From assembly GCF_003073045.1 (NCBI RefSeq), contig NC_037599.1, positions 3,844,001-3,908,000 of the forward strand: DNA of 64,000 nt. The letters run 5' to 3'. Shown here in pieces: positions 21,226-35,400 of this stretch. Positions within the stretch are counted from its first letter, which is position 1; each line of letters opens with the position of its first letter. The position numbers and the translations under genes were made by a program. The notes below the pieces were generated by a model. It searched no databases, was not told the DNA's origin, and was given only the letters and a program-made list of their open reading frames with translations. The stretch comes from Pomacea canaliculata. Lineage: Eukaryota; Mollusca; Gastropoda; Architaenioglossa; Ampullariidae.

Positions 21226-21728
21226 AAATCACCCGAAGGTGAAAGCACTTTCCTCATAAACCAATTAATCATAAGATTTGTATTATTGTGTGAGTGTAGA
21301 GAGGGAAGCCATTGTTCACTTATACAAAAAATAGTCAAAACTACAGGTGCAAAAAGCAGCAGAGTTTGTCTCTCTCCCTGCTGCATTCAGACAAATAAAT
21401 GAAGGCACACACACACACGCACGCGCACGCACACACACACACAAGTACATTGTTGCCTAGAAGTGTCTGTAAATGTCAAGAGACTAAGGGTGGTGTTGTC
21501 TGACACTGTCCTTAATTTACTGGAAGTGGGGGCAAGGAACATATTTTTGTAAGGTCTGCTTTGAATGTCAGTAAATGTTTTGTATTAGCCGCTGAGTGCA
21601 CAAAGGTAAAGAAACGCCAATCGTGCAAATTAAAGTGTAACGGACTGTTGACTGTGCTGTGCGACACCTTGCCTTCATTAAGCATTCCACGTCTACCTGT
21701 CACCTTTGCCCTCACTCCACCCCACAAC

Positions 21729-21897
21729 ATGGCTGTTGACGTGGAGGCCAGGTAGCTGGACCTCTGGCGCATGCGCGGTGATCTGGTTACGTGGATCTTC
21801 ACGTGGCCTCACGGGGTCGCTACAGCCCGCAAGGTGGCGCTGATACGAGGACGTGGGCCACGTGGCCGTTGTTACGTGGCGCGGCCTGCCACACAGG
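21729..21897 (+). promoter_or_regulatory. CpG-rich promoter / untranslated first-exon candidate
   Basis: Seen: GGCGCATGCGCG (21766-21777, one mismatch to the NRF1 consensus) followed by several CACGTG/ACGTGG E-box-like words and, at 21897, a textbook splice donor CAG|GTAAGTA. The interval is strongly CpG-rich compared with its surroundings. Inference: a TSS region with an untranslated first exon on the plus strand. No downstream coding exon was found, so the transcript could be non-coding or lie beyond what I can recognise. Confidence 0.35.
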
Positions 21898-22282
21898 TAA
21901 GTACTGCCCTGGCCCCGTGCACCTCACACGACCTTCACCTGCCTACCTGTTTACCAGCTGCTGCATGTACAGTCTGCACTTTATTTCTCCCTCAGTCCTT
22001 TCTTCCATAACACACACACCAACCGTATAACCCGTAATAACTATATTTTATTATGTCAAAAAATTGTTTATGAAGGCGAGGAAACGGATCCTTCTAAACT
22101 TTCTACGCCTCTACAAATATTTCCACGAAGGGTTAGGGACAGAAAAAAAAAAAGACCAGATAAATCAGGAAGCTGTGTATATGTGTGGGGCACGTGCATT
22201 CATTTTTTTTCAAATTTCACTCCATAACCGATGAGCTGTGAATGTAAGAGTTCAGTTCACCCTGTGTGGGCCTTTCTGCAAT

Positions 22283-22320
22283 GATGATGATATTATTATT
22301 ATCATTATTATTATTATTTG
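22283..22320 (+). repeat. (ATT/ATG)n trinucleotide repeat
   Basis: Seen: GATGATGATATTATTATTATC followed by more ATT units. Short, imperfect microsatellite. Confidence 0.85.
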
Positions 22321-22611
22321 CAAACAGAATTTATGAGTTTGGGTCGTGACAAATTAGAGGAGGGATGCAGGCAGGGACACCAGTGACGGCGTACAGTGAT
22401 TGGGTTAGCAGCAAGAACTCCGTTCTGTAATTCTGCAAGACCCCACCCCACCCACAACCCCCACGACCCCACACAAAACAAACACAGGGTGGAATGGCTC
22501 TGAGAAACCTCCAGCACCTTTTCTCCTTCTCTCTCTCCTGTATTGCTGGTCAGTAATTGTTTATGTCTGAGGCCATGACCGTCAGTGCGAGAAGTTCACC
22601 GGAAAGACAAA

Positions 22612-22646
22612 ATTAGCAAGGTGAGATCGTCGTGACCCTTGCTAAT
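22612..22646. other. 10-bp inverted repeat hairpin
   Basis: Seen: ATTAGCAAGG (22612-22621) and CCTTGCTAAT (22637-22646) are perfect reverse complements separated by a 15-nt loop. No adjoining gene. A chance or MITE-related palindrome is possible. Confidence 0.5.
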
Positions 22647-23169
22647 CTCGGGTGGTCTCGAGCTTCCCAATCGACCGATGGGACGACGACGACGACGGGT
22701 GTGTTTCAGGGGTGAGAATTCCAATCACGCCGTCGTCTCGGTGAAGGGGTGAAGCAAAAGTCTGCGGCCATCTAAGACTTGGAAACAAGGAATAAGGAAG
22801 GAAATAATCCGAGTGAAGGAGGAGAAGGGTGGAGCGATGACTGACCGGTGCATGCCGGGAGGGTGATGAAATGCGATGTTACATCGCGTGAAAACTCCTC
22901 TGGCAGTTACCTCTAGTCGCGCCTGCTTCTCGCTCATCCACGCAGCGTCACGTGGCGATCGGCGGCAGACGACAGCTGGTGCCACATCCCACCCCAGCAC
23001 GTGTTCACCCGAGGCGCGTGCAGATCTCGCGCAACTCTCGCGCAGCACCTGACCGCTCTCCGGTCAACGTTTTTCTTCTTTACACTTTCCTCCATTTTCA
23101 CCCGATTTTAAAATCCCTCAAAAAGTCTTTTCATTAAATTTAACAAATCAAACTGCTCGTAATGACATT

Positions 23170-23307
23170 GAAGTAAGTGGTTTAGGCTTGCTAAACTGAA
23201 CATGTCACCTGATGGCGTTTGTATCTAAGACTGTGAGGGCTGTGAGTTCAAGTCTCTTCTCCCGCATTCGGTATTTTTCTCATGATATAGGAAATGGACT
23301 AGGTAGT

Positions 23308-23343
<36 letters not shown>
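23170..23343 (+). mobile_element. Second SINE-like relic with (ATA)n tail
   Basis: Seen: a B-box-like GAGTTCAAGTCTC at about 23247, a weak A-box-like region about 35 bp before it, and a (AAT)n run at 23310-23343. Known: many SINEs end in simple repeats. Inference: tRNA-derived SINE, more diverged than 21003-21225. The A box is poor, so this is tentative. Confidence 0.4.
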
Positions 23344-25080
23344 GGTATTTTTTAAAATCAACAACCGTGTTCAAATGTTATGCTGGCAACACATTCAGAC
23401 GCTTAACAGTCTGAAAAAAATTATAAATGTAAACAGGTTGCAGTTCTGATGTCCTAAAAGAAATTTGCATTGTTAACTGCGAAATGTATCTTTGTTATCC
23501 TTTAGAGCATCCTGTTGTTTTTTTGTTTTTCTATTTTAAAGGTAGTAAAAAGTAGTAAAAAGTGTATTATGAAAACAAGTGACACAGGCAAGAGTGTTGT
23601 GAAACTTGTCGATCTTATCCGTTATCCAGGGAGCAGACCAGCAGGTGGGTAAAGTCCGGGAAAAGGGAGCGAAAGCCACAGGTGGGAAGCAATGACTCAA
23701 TAACCTGTTGCCAGTCACAGGCGCATGACAAGGCGTTGTCGTGGTTACGGACTGTTCACTTGGGCGAAAGCTTTGATTACCTGGGAGTCTGGTGACGCAC
23801 CTGAAGTCTTCTTCATCAGGCCACTGGTGTCACGTGAAAGTTTGTTTGTTGTTGAACGATAGATGAGGCATACTTCCGCTTATTCACTGCAGCTCACCTC
23901 ACCTCCAGTGATGATGACTCACTTTCAACAAGCGAAGTTCAATTTTCATCCCCTCCCTTTCCTCCTAGACGGGCTGGGTGGACGAGAAGGCGGGGAAGGA
24001 GAAAGAAAAAGAACAGAAATAAATCATATAATTCACATGTCAGAAAGTTACAGTGTCACAGAAGGTGATTGTGATGTGATTAGACTGTCCGAGTATTTAA
24101 AGCTCAGCATGGCCGTTCATTAAATAACGTTCATCCGATAATTTTTATTTGAATTATGGATGTAATCCTCCGCAGCTCGCGTGAAACCTTTGTTCTGAGG
24201 AAAATAAAAGTTAATAAAATTAAATATAAAAATAAAAATTGAAACCAAATGTTGGATATCGTGATAATGTTTTTACACATGTTTCCCTTGTTAAATTTTA
24301 CTCCATTTCTGGGGGTTGCTTGAAAAAGAGAATTTGGAATGTGTAGTCTTGCTGTCAACAGCTCAGGTAGATATGTCCTGTAAACAGTTGCTACTGAGGG
24401 GAAAAGTAAAGTTCTGAATCCAAGACACCTGATCCTCCCTGTGTTTAACGTTTATTCCACCAGACTTCAGGCAGATCGGACAAACTGGATAGACTGCCAC
24501 AGCCACCCTCCTACCCATCATATCCCTCCACACACACACTCTCTGCTTTATATAAATAATTTATATATTTTTTGTGTGTTTGTGCTCGCGTGCGTGGATG
24601 CGCATTGTATTATTGTGCCTGCTGTGTTCTCCGTCCCCTGCAATGCTGTCTGTCCGGTTCCTGTCTCACATAACGGACAATCCCTTCTACAGGACATTCA
24701 CTCCCCCTGCTGTCAGGCGACCACCAAAGCTGATGCACGATTTGCACGAGGGCTGTTGACCCCGCAAAGGTCATGATCTCTTTAACAATTTGCGTCTGTT
24801 CGCCTGAGTTCAGTTCACTCTCCATCCGCTCTCGCTCTCTGCGATCATCGTGTGATGCGAGGCTTGTTCAACAACAACGAAACCAAACAACAAAATTTCT
24901 CATGTTCACCGTAAACGGAACTCAGCTCTGCAATTATCTCCCTTTTCTACTTCAGACATTTCCCATCCACTTCCATCTCCCGTCGTCAACTCCAAGCTAC
25001 AGTGTACTCGACGATCGGGACGATAAGATCGATGAAAAGAATGATCCGCTTGATGATCTGAGAATAACATGGAGAGGATG
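23344..25080. other. Intergenic stretch with no supported gene
   Basis: AT-rich with small open frames on both strands (for example 24441-24776) that show no coding character or known domain. Confidence 0.5.
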
Positions 25081-25084
25081 AAGA

Positions 25085-25215
25085 CCGAGACATCATCTGG
25101 TCTCAAATCAAGGGGCATAATCTCGTCAGCTCAAGAACCGTTGTCTGGCCTCAGATCAAGGGTCGTCGTTTGGTCGCAGATGGAGTTAGGTTATCTGGTC
25201 TGAGATCAATGACCT
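25085..25215 (+). repeat. Degenerate tandem repeat (TCTGGTCTCAGATCAAGG-like unit)
   Basis: Seen: four related words near 25097, 25142, 25168 and 25194: ATCTGGTCTCAAATCAAGG, GTCTGGCCTCAGATCAAGG, GTTTGGTCGCAGATGGAG and ATCTGGTCTGAGATCAATG. Spacing is uneven at about 26-48 bp. Confidence 0.65.
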
Positions 25216-28200
25216 TAGCTGTACAGGGATCTTGAGGTGCACTCAAATAGAACTTGGGGCACACAGGGATTCCCAGTGGACAGATGGGAGAGCTCCCACA
25301 GGCTCACCCTCACGTGCAATAGAGAGATGACCAAGCTTGCTCTTTATCTCTGGACTAACGTATCGAAGTGTATATGATAATTGTTTTAAACTTGTGCCAA
25401 ACTTGGTCAGTGACAAACAAAACACACCAACACCCAAACACACCAACACACAGTCTTCACTTGCATCGTGTTGTGATGCTGTGCATCAGTTACCAAACAT
25501 GTTGCTGCCCTAAATACTCCGATGTAACAACTGCTGCAGGTGGGGACCACCAGTAAACAGGTCGAACTTCTATAATTGTCTTGCTGAACATAATATGCTC
25601 CGAAACCTTTTTTCATCCACAAGCAAAATATTTTTGAGGCAAGTTTCTGCGCCTCTGTCCTTGAACTCTGGTTAGGTTTGATAAGGTCACGGCATTTCAT
25701 TGCAGACAAAGCGGGAGGATGCTAGGTCCCCTCTCACTACCCGCAACTCACAGCAAACAGAGCCAACGATTGAGAAGTTGTTGAGATAACTGTAAATATT
25801 CAAACTTAGGTGTACATGTAGTATAACTCATATTAGTAAGCACCTGTGTCGGTTTGTTCCACAGACTGGAACGTTCCACCTGTTGGTCTTTTGATTTTAC
25901 TGTTGAGGGTTTACTGTAGTTTAATGTAAAAAAAAAATTCACATATAAACATAGGAGAAGTCTTCTTTAACATGTGTATTTCAAAGTAAGAAAAATACAT
26001 ATTGAAGGGAAAAACCCCAGCGGTTTATTTTAAAACTTTCGCAAACTATTTTGAATCGCTGTAAAAAATGTAAGGTACAATTACTTATTTTTAGTTTGTC
26101 ATGAACTGTACTTTTTACTTTCTGTACTTTCTCAAGACAAAGATAAGTACCCTCGGTAAAAGTGCTAAAAAAAATATTGAAGATTTCCCAAGGGTCATGC
26201 AAGCACCTGAAGTCAGCAGGTAAGTCTGAGTCATATCTCACGTGCCTTCAGCTGTGACCAGTTTTTTTTTTAAAGGTAAATGGCTTGGAGGAATATGAGA
26301 TGTCTCTCTCTCTGTTTTTGCAATACTTATTGGACAACGGCGTGGTAAACACAAGTTTATGCGTTCAAAAACTATTCAAAAACTGGATCACCTGCTGTCG
26401 TCAGCCTCGTTCGGAAAGTAACTCGTCCTCGTCGTCACGAGGGTCCTGTGAGTCGATGTCTTGGGGGCAGGTACTTGTGTATAGACAAGAGGCTAGCCAA
26501 GAACCCGTAGACCTTTGTTATCAAACATGTGTATATATATGTGTGTTTGTCAGACCTACACTCGTTGTTGACACATTCACCAAGTACCGGCCCAGATATT
26601 TACGTGTCGCACGTGCGGCAGCTGCTGAGTCTCATGTAGGTCTCTCTACTCTACCAGGATCACAACAGAGGGATTTCCTCAGAAATGTTGTGTCTGACAT
26701 AAACATGGACAGATACCCGCTCCAATAACAAGAGATTTTTTTTAACCCTTAATCAGCTCTAAACTCGTCCATCGTTTTGTTTGCCTGACATTCATCTGTC
26801 TCGTTCACACAACAACACAAAGATATTTTTACAACTCGATTATAAACGCTTTGCTTGAAGCGAAAACATTCAAAAAAATGTTTTTGTTTTCTGTTTTCCC
26901 CTCTCCCCGCCAGGCTTTGTTTTAGGATAAAGCGTAAATAAAATGATGGCATATAATATTATTGTGATAAGTCTCAAATGATAAAATATGCAGAAAAGTT
27001 TCCTATCTATATTTTAATGTCATCTTCGTACAAAAAGTTATACAATGTGATTCGCAGTAAGCAAATGCTTGTAAAACTCGTTAAAAATCTCACGAAAAAT
27101 CTGGTTTGGGGGAAGATTTTCGCAACTTGTTTTCCATATTCTGTGCGTTAGTGTTATTTGTATGTAATGTGGGGCTTGAGGTAGGGGTGAAGGGATTTCG
27201 CTCTTAAAATGGAGAAGTTACAAAATATACAAAGTAAATATATATAGTAAGAAGGCTCAGATACGTTGGCTTCCAATGAGAACTTGGTCGTGTGATCGTC
27301 TAGTGAACCTTGAAATAAACAGAACACGGTCAGCTATCACCTGAATTATCCACCATGAGGTAGAGATTCTACAGTCGAGTTGCCTTTAGTCCAGCTTGCG
27401 GAGCGTTCTCAATAGATGACATCTGATAATTTACCGAGATAGACCGAGAAAGAAAGAAACAAAACAAAGATGTGTTGTGCCAGTGTGCGAAAGACTCGCC
27501 AACATGCACTAAAAAGCACCAAAAACAAACAAACAAACAAACAAAACCACACAAAGCAGCGGGTCTCCTGTATTCCGTCATTACTGTGAAAAAAACTGAT
27601 AGCCAGCGGACTGTAGGATGCAGTCTTACAGTTTTCAATAGTTTGCAGTTTTCACCAAGATTTTGTGTAAACAATCTCGTGCCAGAACAGGTGTGCCTCT
27701 ATGGAAAAGGGGATGAAAGTAATTTAAAATAACTTTTAAAAAAGTTAATGCCCTTAACGAGTAGATATTGTGCAGACAAAGCACACTTACTGTAAACCAC
27801 ATTATAATTAGACCCAAGGTATATTTGCTTCCAGAGCAATCTTTTTGAGATAAAAGACCTAAACGTGCAATCTGTTAAGGAGTATCACGTGGGTTATCAG
27901 TGTTGATAACTGTTAACTCCCATCACTTGCACGTTAAATAAAAATACATCCTTCTCCCGGTCTTTGACATCGCCTGTCTGAGGTGACATCTATCGTCTAG
28001 ACAGCCTGATACCACTCTATCCAGCAATACGATTATACGACAGTGGCGTGTTAGCCTGATAGCATCCACACAAACAGGGTGGGCTGATGAGCTCGTGGGG
28101 CTAAAACCAGCGTATCAGGAAGGCAAGCAGACATCCTGCAGCTTACTATCTGCTGAACATTGCAGTTTTTGCATTCGGTACATTAAGTTCATCTATTTGC

Positions 28201-29160
28201 CATATTTTCAATCATACAATCCTACACCCACCCCCATCCTCCTGTTCTTGAATCTCATGCTGAAGTTAATTTGTAAATAACTTTTTTCAATAAAAAAAAA
28301 GTGTTATTTATTGATAGACAACTTTTGACACAAATTTTACAGATGATCTTAATAATCATCCTCATTTATACAGCTCTTCAAACCACAAACCTGTATTATA
28401 CGTCCGTGCTTCAAAGGGAGAAACTTTGTCCTGCTGAGTAAAGGGAGATAAGCATTGTCAGCAAGAGAAATACTGGTTGTCTCCCCTCTTAAATTTTCAG
28501 AACTTTTCCCCTGCGTTCCGTTTAAGGTCACGGCAGCTGACCAGAGATGAGGGCCGAGATACAATGAGAGATGAGTTAATTTGTTACTGTAACTGGTCTA
28601 ATTGTCAACTTTACAACATGTTTATATCCCCATGCTTACATCTACACAGAGTTCAACAAATGTATGCCATCCAGCGACATCAGCCTTTGAAGGTCACTGT
28701 CAAAACATATTTTCTTAAAAATAAGATAATGTTCAATAGTCAAAAGTAGGTTACTCGTTTATCAAACAGCATTCAGGGTTAGTTGTCTCATACCTTCCAT
28801 AGGCTGATAACACTCACTTTCAGCAGTATTTTTGCTTATTGAACACCAGAAAAAGGTCTAGATTTTTATTTTACGTTCAGATTGCTGATACCAAAACATT
28901 CAGACTTAACTTATTAGTATCATAGTTTTAATACTGCATCACGGACATTTGATAACAACTAATGTCAAAATATAAGCATTCAAGTCGGTCAAGAATAGTA
29001 TAAAATCTTGCTTGCAATGAGACCTCTGACCCACACTCTTTTTTTGGCAAGTGAGATTTTCCATATTAACTGGGTTTTGTGAGTCACTATAAAAAGTTTA
29101 AATAGACTTACTAAATAAAGTAAAAAAAAAAAAATATCAACACTGTAATTTTAAAACAAC
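25216..29160. other. Intergenic stretch downstream of MTR4, no supported gene
   Basis: The longest frame (26285-26728, 147 codons, plus) has no recognisable domain and is within the length expected by chance. The region from 26740 on is AT-rich. A short (AAAC)n lies at 27523-27545. No RNA gene or transposon ends seen. Confidence 0.5.
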
Positions 29161-29164
29161 AGCA

Positions 29165-29170
29165 TTTATT
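29165..29170 (-). promoter_or_regulatory. Candidate MTR4 poly(A) signal AATAAA
   Basis: Seen: AATAAA on the minus strand, 313 bp past the MTR4 stop codon. It is a plausible cleavage signal, implying a 3' UTR of about 330 bp. Other downstream hexamers exist, so the assignment is inference. Confidence 0.5.
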
Positions 29171-29482
29171 TCTCATTTTTTCCCGACAGTATTAGTTATA
29201 TTTACATATGCACATTAAAAATATCATGGTGTTAACATGTTGTCCAGTTCTCTGGTAGTTTCACCTGTTTTGTCTAGGCATGTGTCATCTACATGAAACC
29301 ATTACTAAGTATGGTAGTGGAGAACTGAGCTGTTGATGTGCAATCAACAGCAAAATTATTTTCATGCCAACACACAAGTCCACAAGTCAATGACGGCTGG
29401 CAGTAAAAAAATAAAAAGAGATCCACTGATGAACATAGAAATCCACTGATGAACGTAATGATTTACTGATGAACACAGTGAC

Positions 29483-32400
29483 TCACAAATACAAACTTGC
29501 TGCAAACACGATGTCCCTCTTTATTAACCGTATGCCTGAAACAGAAGTGCGTTTAGAGTCAGGTACAACCTTAGAAAACTATTACATAAAACTGGTTTTT
29601 AAATTTCAACTTTTAAATTTCTTATTTTTGAGATTTAGCAATATGAAAGCTTGAAACAAATGTTAATTAGTCACAAAATTAGGACTCAGCTTTTCATGTC
29701 TGAATGTGAAAAATGTGCATAACGTTGGCATCTCAATGGTTCTTTCTCCTTAAATGTTGGTAAAGAAACTGATGATAATGAGACAAAAGATGAGGATTCG
29801 AAGTAAGAAAGAAAAGGAAGCTCAAGGATGAGGAAGAAAAACAGCAATTCAAAAGTACATGACTCACCTTCTGCAAACTTATTCTCAAGCTCAGTGTTGC
29901 CAATAGCTTTGGAGGCTTGCACCATCTGTCTAAGGGTCTCCTCCAGTCGTCGCACACATCGAATGACACTGCCTGAAAGGATACAAGACTGGGGAAGTGA
30001 GTGGATGGACACTTGATGGTTCCAGCATCAGCTTGAATACCATATCCAAAGCCACCAAAACTGTGTTTTCATATACCCCCTCATTAACACCTTCCCTATT
30101 GTGACTCCCTCTCAAATATGAGAATTTTGAAGTCTTGGTTTGTGAAATGAACAGACTGATCAATTATTTCTGACTCCTATCAGTTACAACCTGATTTTGG
30201 TTGATTTTAGCAAGTCTTAATAATAAGGCTTTACGGTAATCATCAAAGCCGATGGTTATGATTAAAGACTAGTTTTGTCTAACTTTATTAATTAACTCAA
30301 TGATTATTTTCTCACGCTTTGTAGAGTTGCAGCAATCTCCCATTGCAGCAAGAAAAAAACACTTTACAAATAAGTCACCACAGTCATTTATGGTAACTTG
30401 TGAGCTTTCCTACAGTCTATGACTAATGCATTAATAAACTGTACAATTAAATGAATGGCAAACATTTGGGCACAACCAACCTTCAAAGATGTCTGTCATC
30501 TTGCAGATTTTGGCAAAGGAACAGCCATTACACCACTCATACACCACATCCATCATGTGGGGACGGAAAGATTCAACATACTCAGCTTCCTCTATTTCCA
30601 GCTTAGCTTCCTTACTGACACGGGCTATCCGTTTGGCTGTGTCCTGAGGAGCACAAATTTAAATGAATGCCACTCACAAATATTTAGAGCTAGGCAATAA
30701 ATTTATCTGCGAAGCCAACATGAAATACTGGTTAACAAAAAATACAAACAAAATGCAATATTCAAGTATCTAGAAGTTTCCTGGTTATTCAGATGCAAAA
30801 CATCTCAGACTCTTTTTTCCCCCTAATTCACTCAGATATGAGATACACTGAAATGAAATAAATATCACACTTGCATGAACATTTCTCCACAATGATATGA
30901 AGCTACAGTTACCTGCATAAGCCTCAGTGGGCCTGACAGTTCTTCAGATAGCTTTGGCATCTCTGATGCCCGCTCCTGGAATACAAAACAGGACAGCAGG
31001 GCACAACACTGTGCTGGGCTCAGGTCATTGAAAACATTGTTGAAGAGGAGTTCGGTAATCACCAACTCATCACCACTGAAAAATGAAAAGAAAACAATAA
31101 CAAGTTAATAACCAAAAATGCATTTGCAAGCAGCTGATTCCCAACAGGAACTGCTGTCTGTGTGGAGTTTACAAAGTCTCACCAGGTCTGCATAGGTTTT
31201 CTCTGGATACTCTGGTTTTATTCTCAATACTTTTGGTCTTTAGAAGTCTGGTGATGCTCTTGTGACCAAAAATACAGAATTTCACTTATTCTTAGTTGAA
31301 AACATTACTTAAAGCTATATCTTGCAACTTTTCCCAGAAAATTGCAAAAATGTAGGTGCTTACCTTGAAATTTCACAAGCCACTCGACCTTTTGTTTCAA
31401 TGACATCAGAAGCTGTACAATAGCCCAGACGTCTCAGCACACGTTTACGACATTTAAGCTCATCCATCTGTAGCAGGGATTTCTTTTTCTTTAGCTCCAG
31501 CCGTAGTGCTTTCACTCTGTTCCCTAGCTATTGAAAGACAAGGTAGCATCTAGTTTTCAAAGTTTTTGACTAAAGCATGTCAAATAAAGAAATGTGATAC
31601 TAAATTTTCTTTAGAATTAAGAGAGATGAATTCTATTTAAAAATAAAAAAGTCACAAAAGAATATCATGTCGCCCCTGACAAAACAAAATGTCTCTACTT
31701 ACTGCAATATGCATGTGTCAAAATTAATGGTGCCATACAACAGATATAGCTTTGCCCTTGACAAAACAAGATCTCCTTATTTAATGCTTTATGCATGTGT
31801 CACGATTAACAGTGCCATGCACCTATTGTGAATACTCACTTCTGTTTTCTTTTCATATGTGGAGTACAGGTCCTCCAACCGAGGGTCTTTGTGCAATGGG
31901 TGAGTATACAGTCTGTGTTCAAAGGCTTCAATTTTCTACAAAAAATTAGACACTCCAAGTAAAGCTTAGAATATCCCCGTACATTGCAGCACTGCCTGTT
32001 ATATTGTAATGACAACTTCACATTAACCAACAAATGTGTGTCATGTATGTCACTAAGCTGGCTATTATATTTTAAAGACAGCTTCACATAAACCAACCAT
32101 CACAGACACCACGAACTTAACATACAAGAAAAACTGTTTAATGATTTAATGAAGAAATTATGTTGATATCATCATACCTTGACAACCTCACTGAGTCCCT
32201 TCTCTTTGATCCCCATGTCTTCGATAGGATCCAGTAGGGGAATGCCATCAGGAAAACGTTTTTCTACTTCCTAAAACATACACACACAATAAACTGATAA
32301 TGTATTTATGTATAAATGCTTCCTTATGAACATAACCTGCAGGATACTTTCTCCTGATTTTACTGATATATTCAAGATGTTCTGCGGTAAATACAATGGT

Positions 32401-35400
32401 AAATAACAAAATACCTGATGAAATAAAATTTACAGGACTTCTAATAAACAATTAGAAGTTGGACTGCCCAAGGCTCAATGTATTTCTCACCTGAAGAGAT
32501 TTGAGGACGCTGAGCCTGTGTTCTGCAGAACGAAGATCATTAGGGATGTAAACACGAATAGCACTTAAAAAGTGAATTAGTTTTGTCGTGATGGGCACCA
32601 CCTGTATAGCCAAGAACAGAAAACAAAGCACAAACAATTTAACTCAAATAAACAGCCAGACATGTGGTCAGATATTTAAGTAGCATGGTAGAAAATGCTT
32701 AGACACCCTTAGTGCAGTTGCCCTATCACACCCACACCCCACCTCCTGTACAAATACACACCGACTCTGAATGTCAAAGGCTTAACATTACCTGCATTTC
32801 CCCCTTCTCTCCTTTTGGACAAGGCTTAATGTTGGATGTATTGCGGCTGCGACTGCTGTCCTTGCTCAGATTTAACAAAAGTTCCACAACATAAAGTGGT
32901 CCACTGTCTTCTGTAGCCTGCACACCAAGTCAAATTTATCTTCCAACTATTCACATTCACCACACAAAATTTTACTCCTAACAATATCATTCCGAAGTAT
33001 TCACCACAGGCCACTAGTTCTCCGAATGCTCTTCTGTGTACACACTCATTCAGATAGGAAATAATACTGTTCTACCTCACCCTTACAACTTTTCAAGCTA
33101 ACCTGGAGACCTGCCAAAATAAGTGCAGTTGACAACAATACTTAAACTCATTTTAACTCGACCATATGCAAGAGTTTGATGTTGCTAATTTTCATGCAAT
33201 CAGCTAATTATTGCAAATATGGTCAGTTTGGTGTTTTAAAGATGCATCTCTTATACTAAATTAATAGCAACTATTTTAAAGCAATGCAAATTTTGATAAA
33301 AGATGGACTATTAACTTACTCCTGACTGATCAAGTTTCTTCTGGAAATTTACCACCACACCCCAACCAAAGTCATCATCTTTGTTTTTCACCTGAAAAGT
33401 ATTTATCACATTCTAATAAACAAACATTCAAAGTTCAATTAGCTGAGATATTTTCTACAAAAAAATAAACTTTCAAACACTTGAAATAAAAAGAGCAGGT
33501 AAAACCCATATTAACACTGTAACAGCCAAATTGTATCTCCTCTTTTTATTCAGCTGCTGTTAAAAAAGTCAGTAATGATTCAAAAAAACACACTGAATTT
33601 CTTTTTAATTACTTTTCTTAAAAATTACAGGCAGATAACAATAGCAACAAAAGCAAGATCCATTTACGTCAGACTTTAAATCAGACAGCATATTGTACCT
33701 TAACAAGCCGACCAGGCTGTAAGAAAGGAAGAAGGTAAACTGGCTTAAGAACGAAGGAACGTAGTTCTTTCCCCAGGTTGTCCAACTGCTGGCGGATGCG
33801 AAAGTAAGAAGAAACCTGGTCTTCATCGGCAACAGACATGGCGTTGTATTTCTCTTCACATTTCTTGAGTTCTGCAAGAGATTCCATTCTCCTTCTGAGA
33901 TCAGATTTCAACACAACAGATTTTGGAGTGAAATGTATTCAACTGTTGACAAATCCCTTTGGACAAAGATCTGAATGATCTTACTTTCTAAGAGTCCTGG
34001 AATGGCAGCATAATTCTGGAACTGGTAGAAAGACCGCTCCAGCATATACTCAGGGTTGATTTCTTCCACTCTCAGAAGATTAAGCACCATGTTGTAGGTC
34101 AGATGAAAGGCACTGTTCAGAGGGTCGGGAGAGCCCTGCAGACACGACAAAAGTTGTTCACGTTTTCCACCCAAACAATTAATGCATACATAAATGAAAG
34201 TATACAACATATATATATATATGACTGCCAACGAGTTTGTAAACAAAACCCTACCTTAACAATGGCTTTGCCGACATTAGGACTCATTAGATCATCCACC
34301 ATAAGAATAACAATGCCACGTTCATCTAGTCCACGTCGTCCAGCACGCCCGCTCATCTGAATGTATTCACCTGAAGTCACCTGCATAATGTATGTAATTT
34401 TTCTTCTTATTCCTTTGCAATGATACCTTTGCTTATGATAAAATCTTTTTAATTCCCTCCTCTGCGTGGGAACACTCCGTCAGAAAACTTGCTATAAAGT
34501 TAATCAAAACAATAAAAAAAAACTTCTCTTATTATACCTTTGGTATGATACTTTCACCCCAACAAATCAATTTTTTTACATCTTTCTTTCACACACTGTC
34601 ACTTCAAAATGGACATTATAAATTGAAATTATAGTTGTTTTTATGTAAATTCTTTTCCTTCACAATTTACCAGATGACATGACTGTTAAGGTTTACCTTA
34701 TTATGACTGTTCTTCACGCCCTCAAATTTTTTCCTGTTTGGAGACCTTACCCACTCCACCCCCTACCCCTTTGGAGGCACTCTCTAAGCACAGGGGTAAG
34801 CTCCTATATAGCTCTGAACAGACAACAGCCAGTCTTTTTGTGTGGTTCATAGCCAAATGATGAAAAGTTGCTTATCATTATACATATCCTTTTTATATTG
34901 TCTTCACTGTTGGTGATTTGATAAACCAAACTCATGCTTTTGTCTCATAGTAAAGCAATTAAAAGATATCTTCTTACCCATCTGAAGTCTTTGCCATCAA
35001 ATTTTCGACAACTTGTAAAAAGAACTGTTCTTGCTGGCATGTTGAGCCCCATGGCAAATGTCTCAGTGGCAAACAATGCCTAAAATTTTGAAAAAAAATT
35101 TTTTGTCGTAAATATTTTTGACTTTTTTTTTTATTAAGTTAAATAAAAAAGACCAACAGCACATAAGGTATCTATGAAATCATAAGATATCTCTCTTCGA
35201 CACTAACATGGTATTTTTACAGGGAGTGCTCATTTAGCAAGCTATAACCACAAGTTGCTAAAAAAAAAGGCATTCTATTAATACAAACATACAGCTCCAC
35301 ACGAATTTACACTGCATAATTGGTCACAAAGACATATACATAAATTCATTCACCAGCATAGCATCATTTACTAAAACGAAAAAAAAAACAAAAAAACAAC

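Noticed and set aside
26285..26728. 147-codon plus-strand ORF
   Set aside because: No domain, no splice or promoter support. A few frames of this length are expected by chance in 64 kb.
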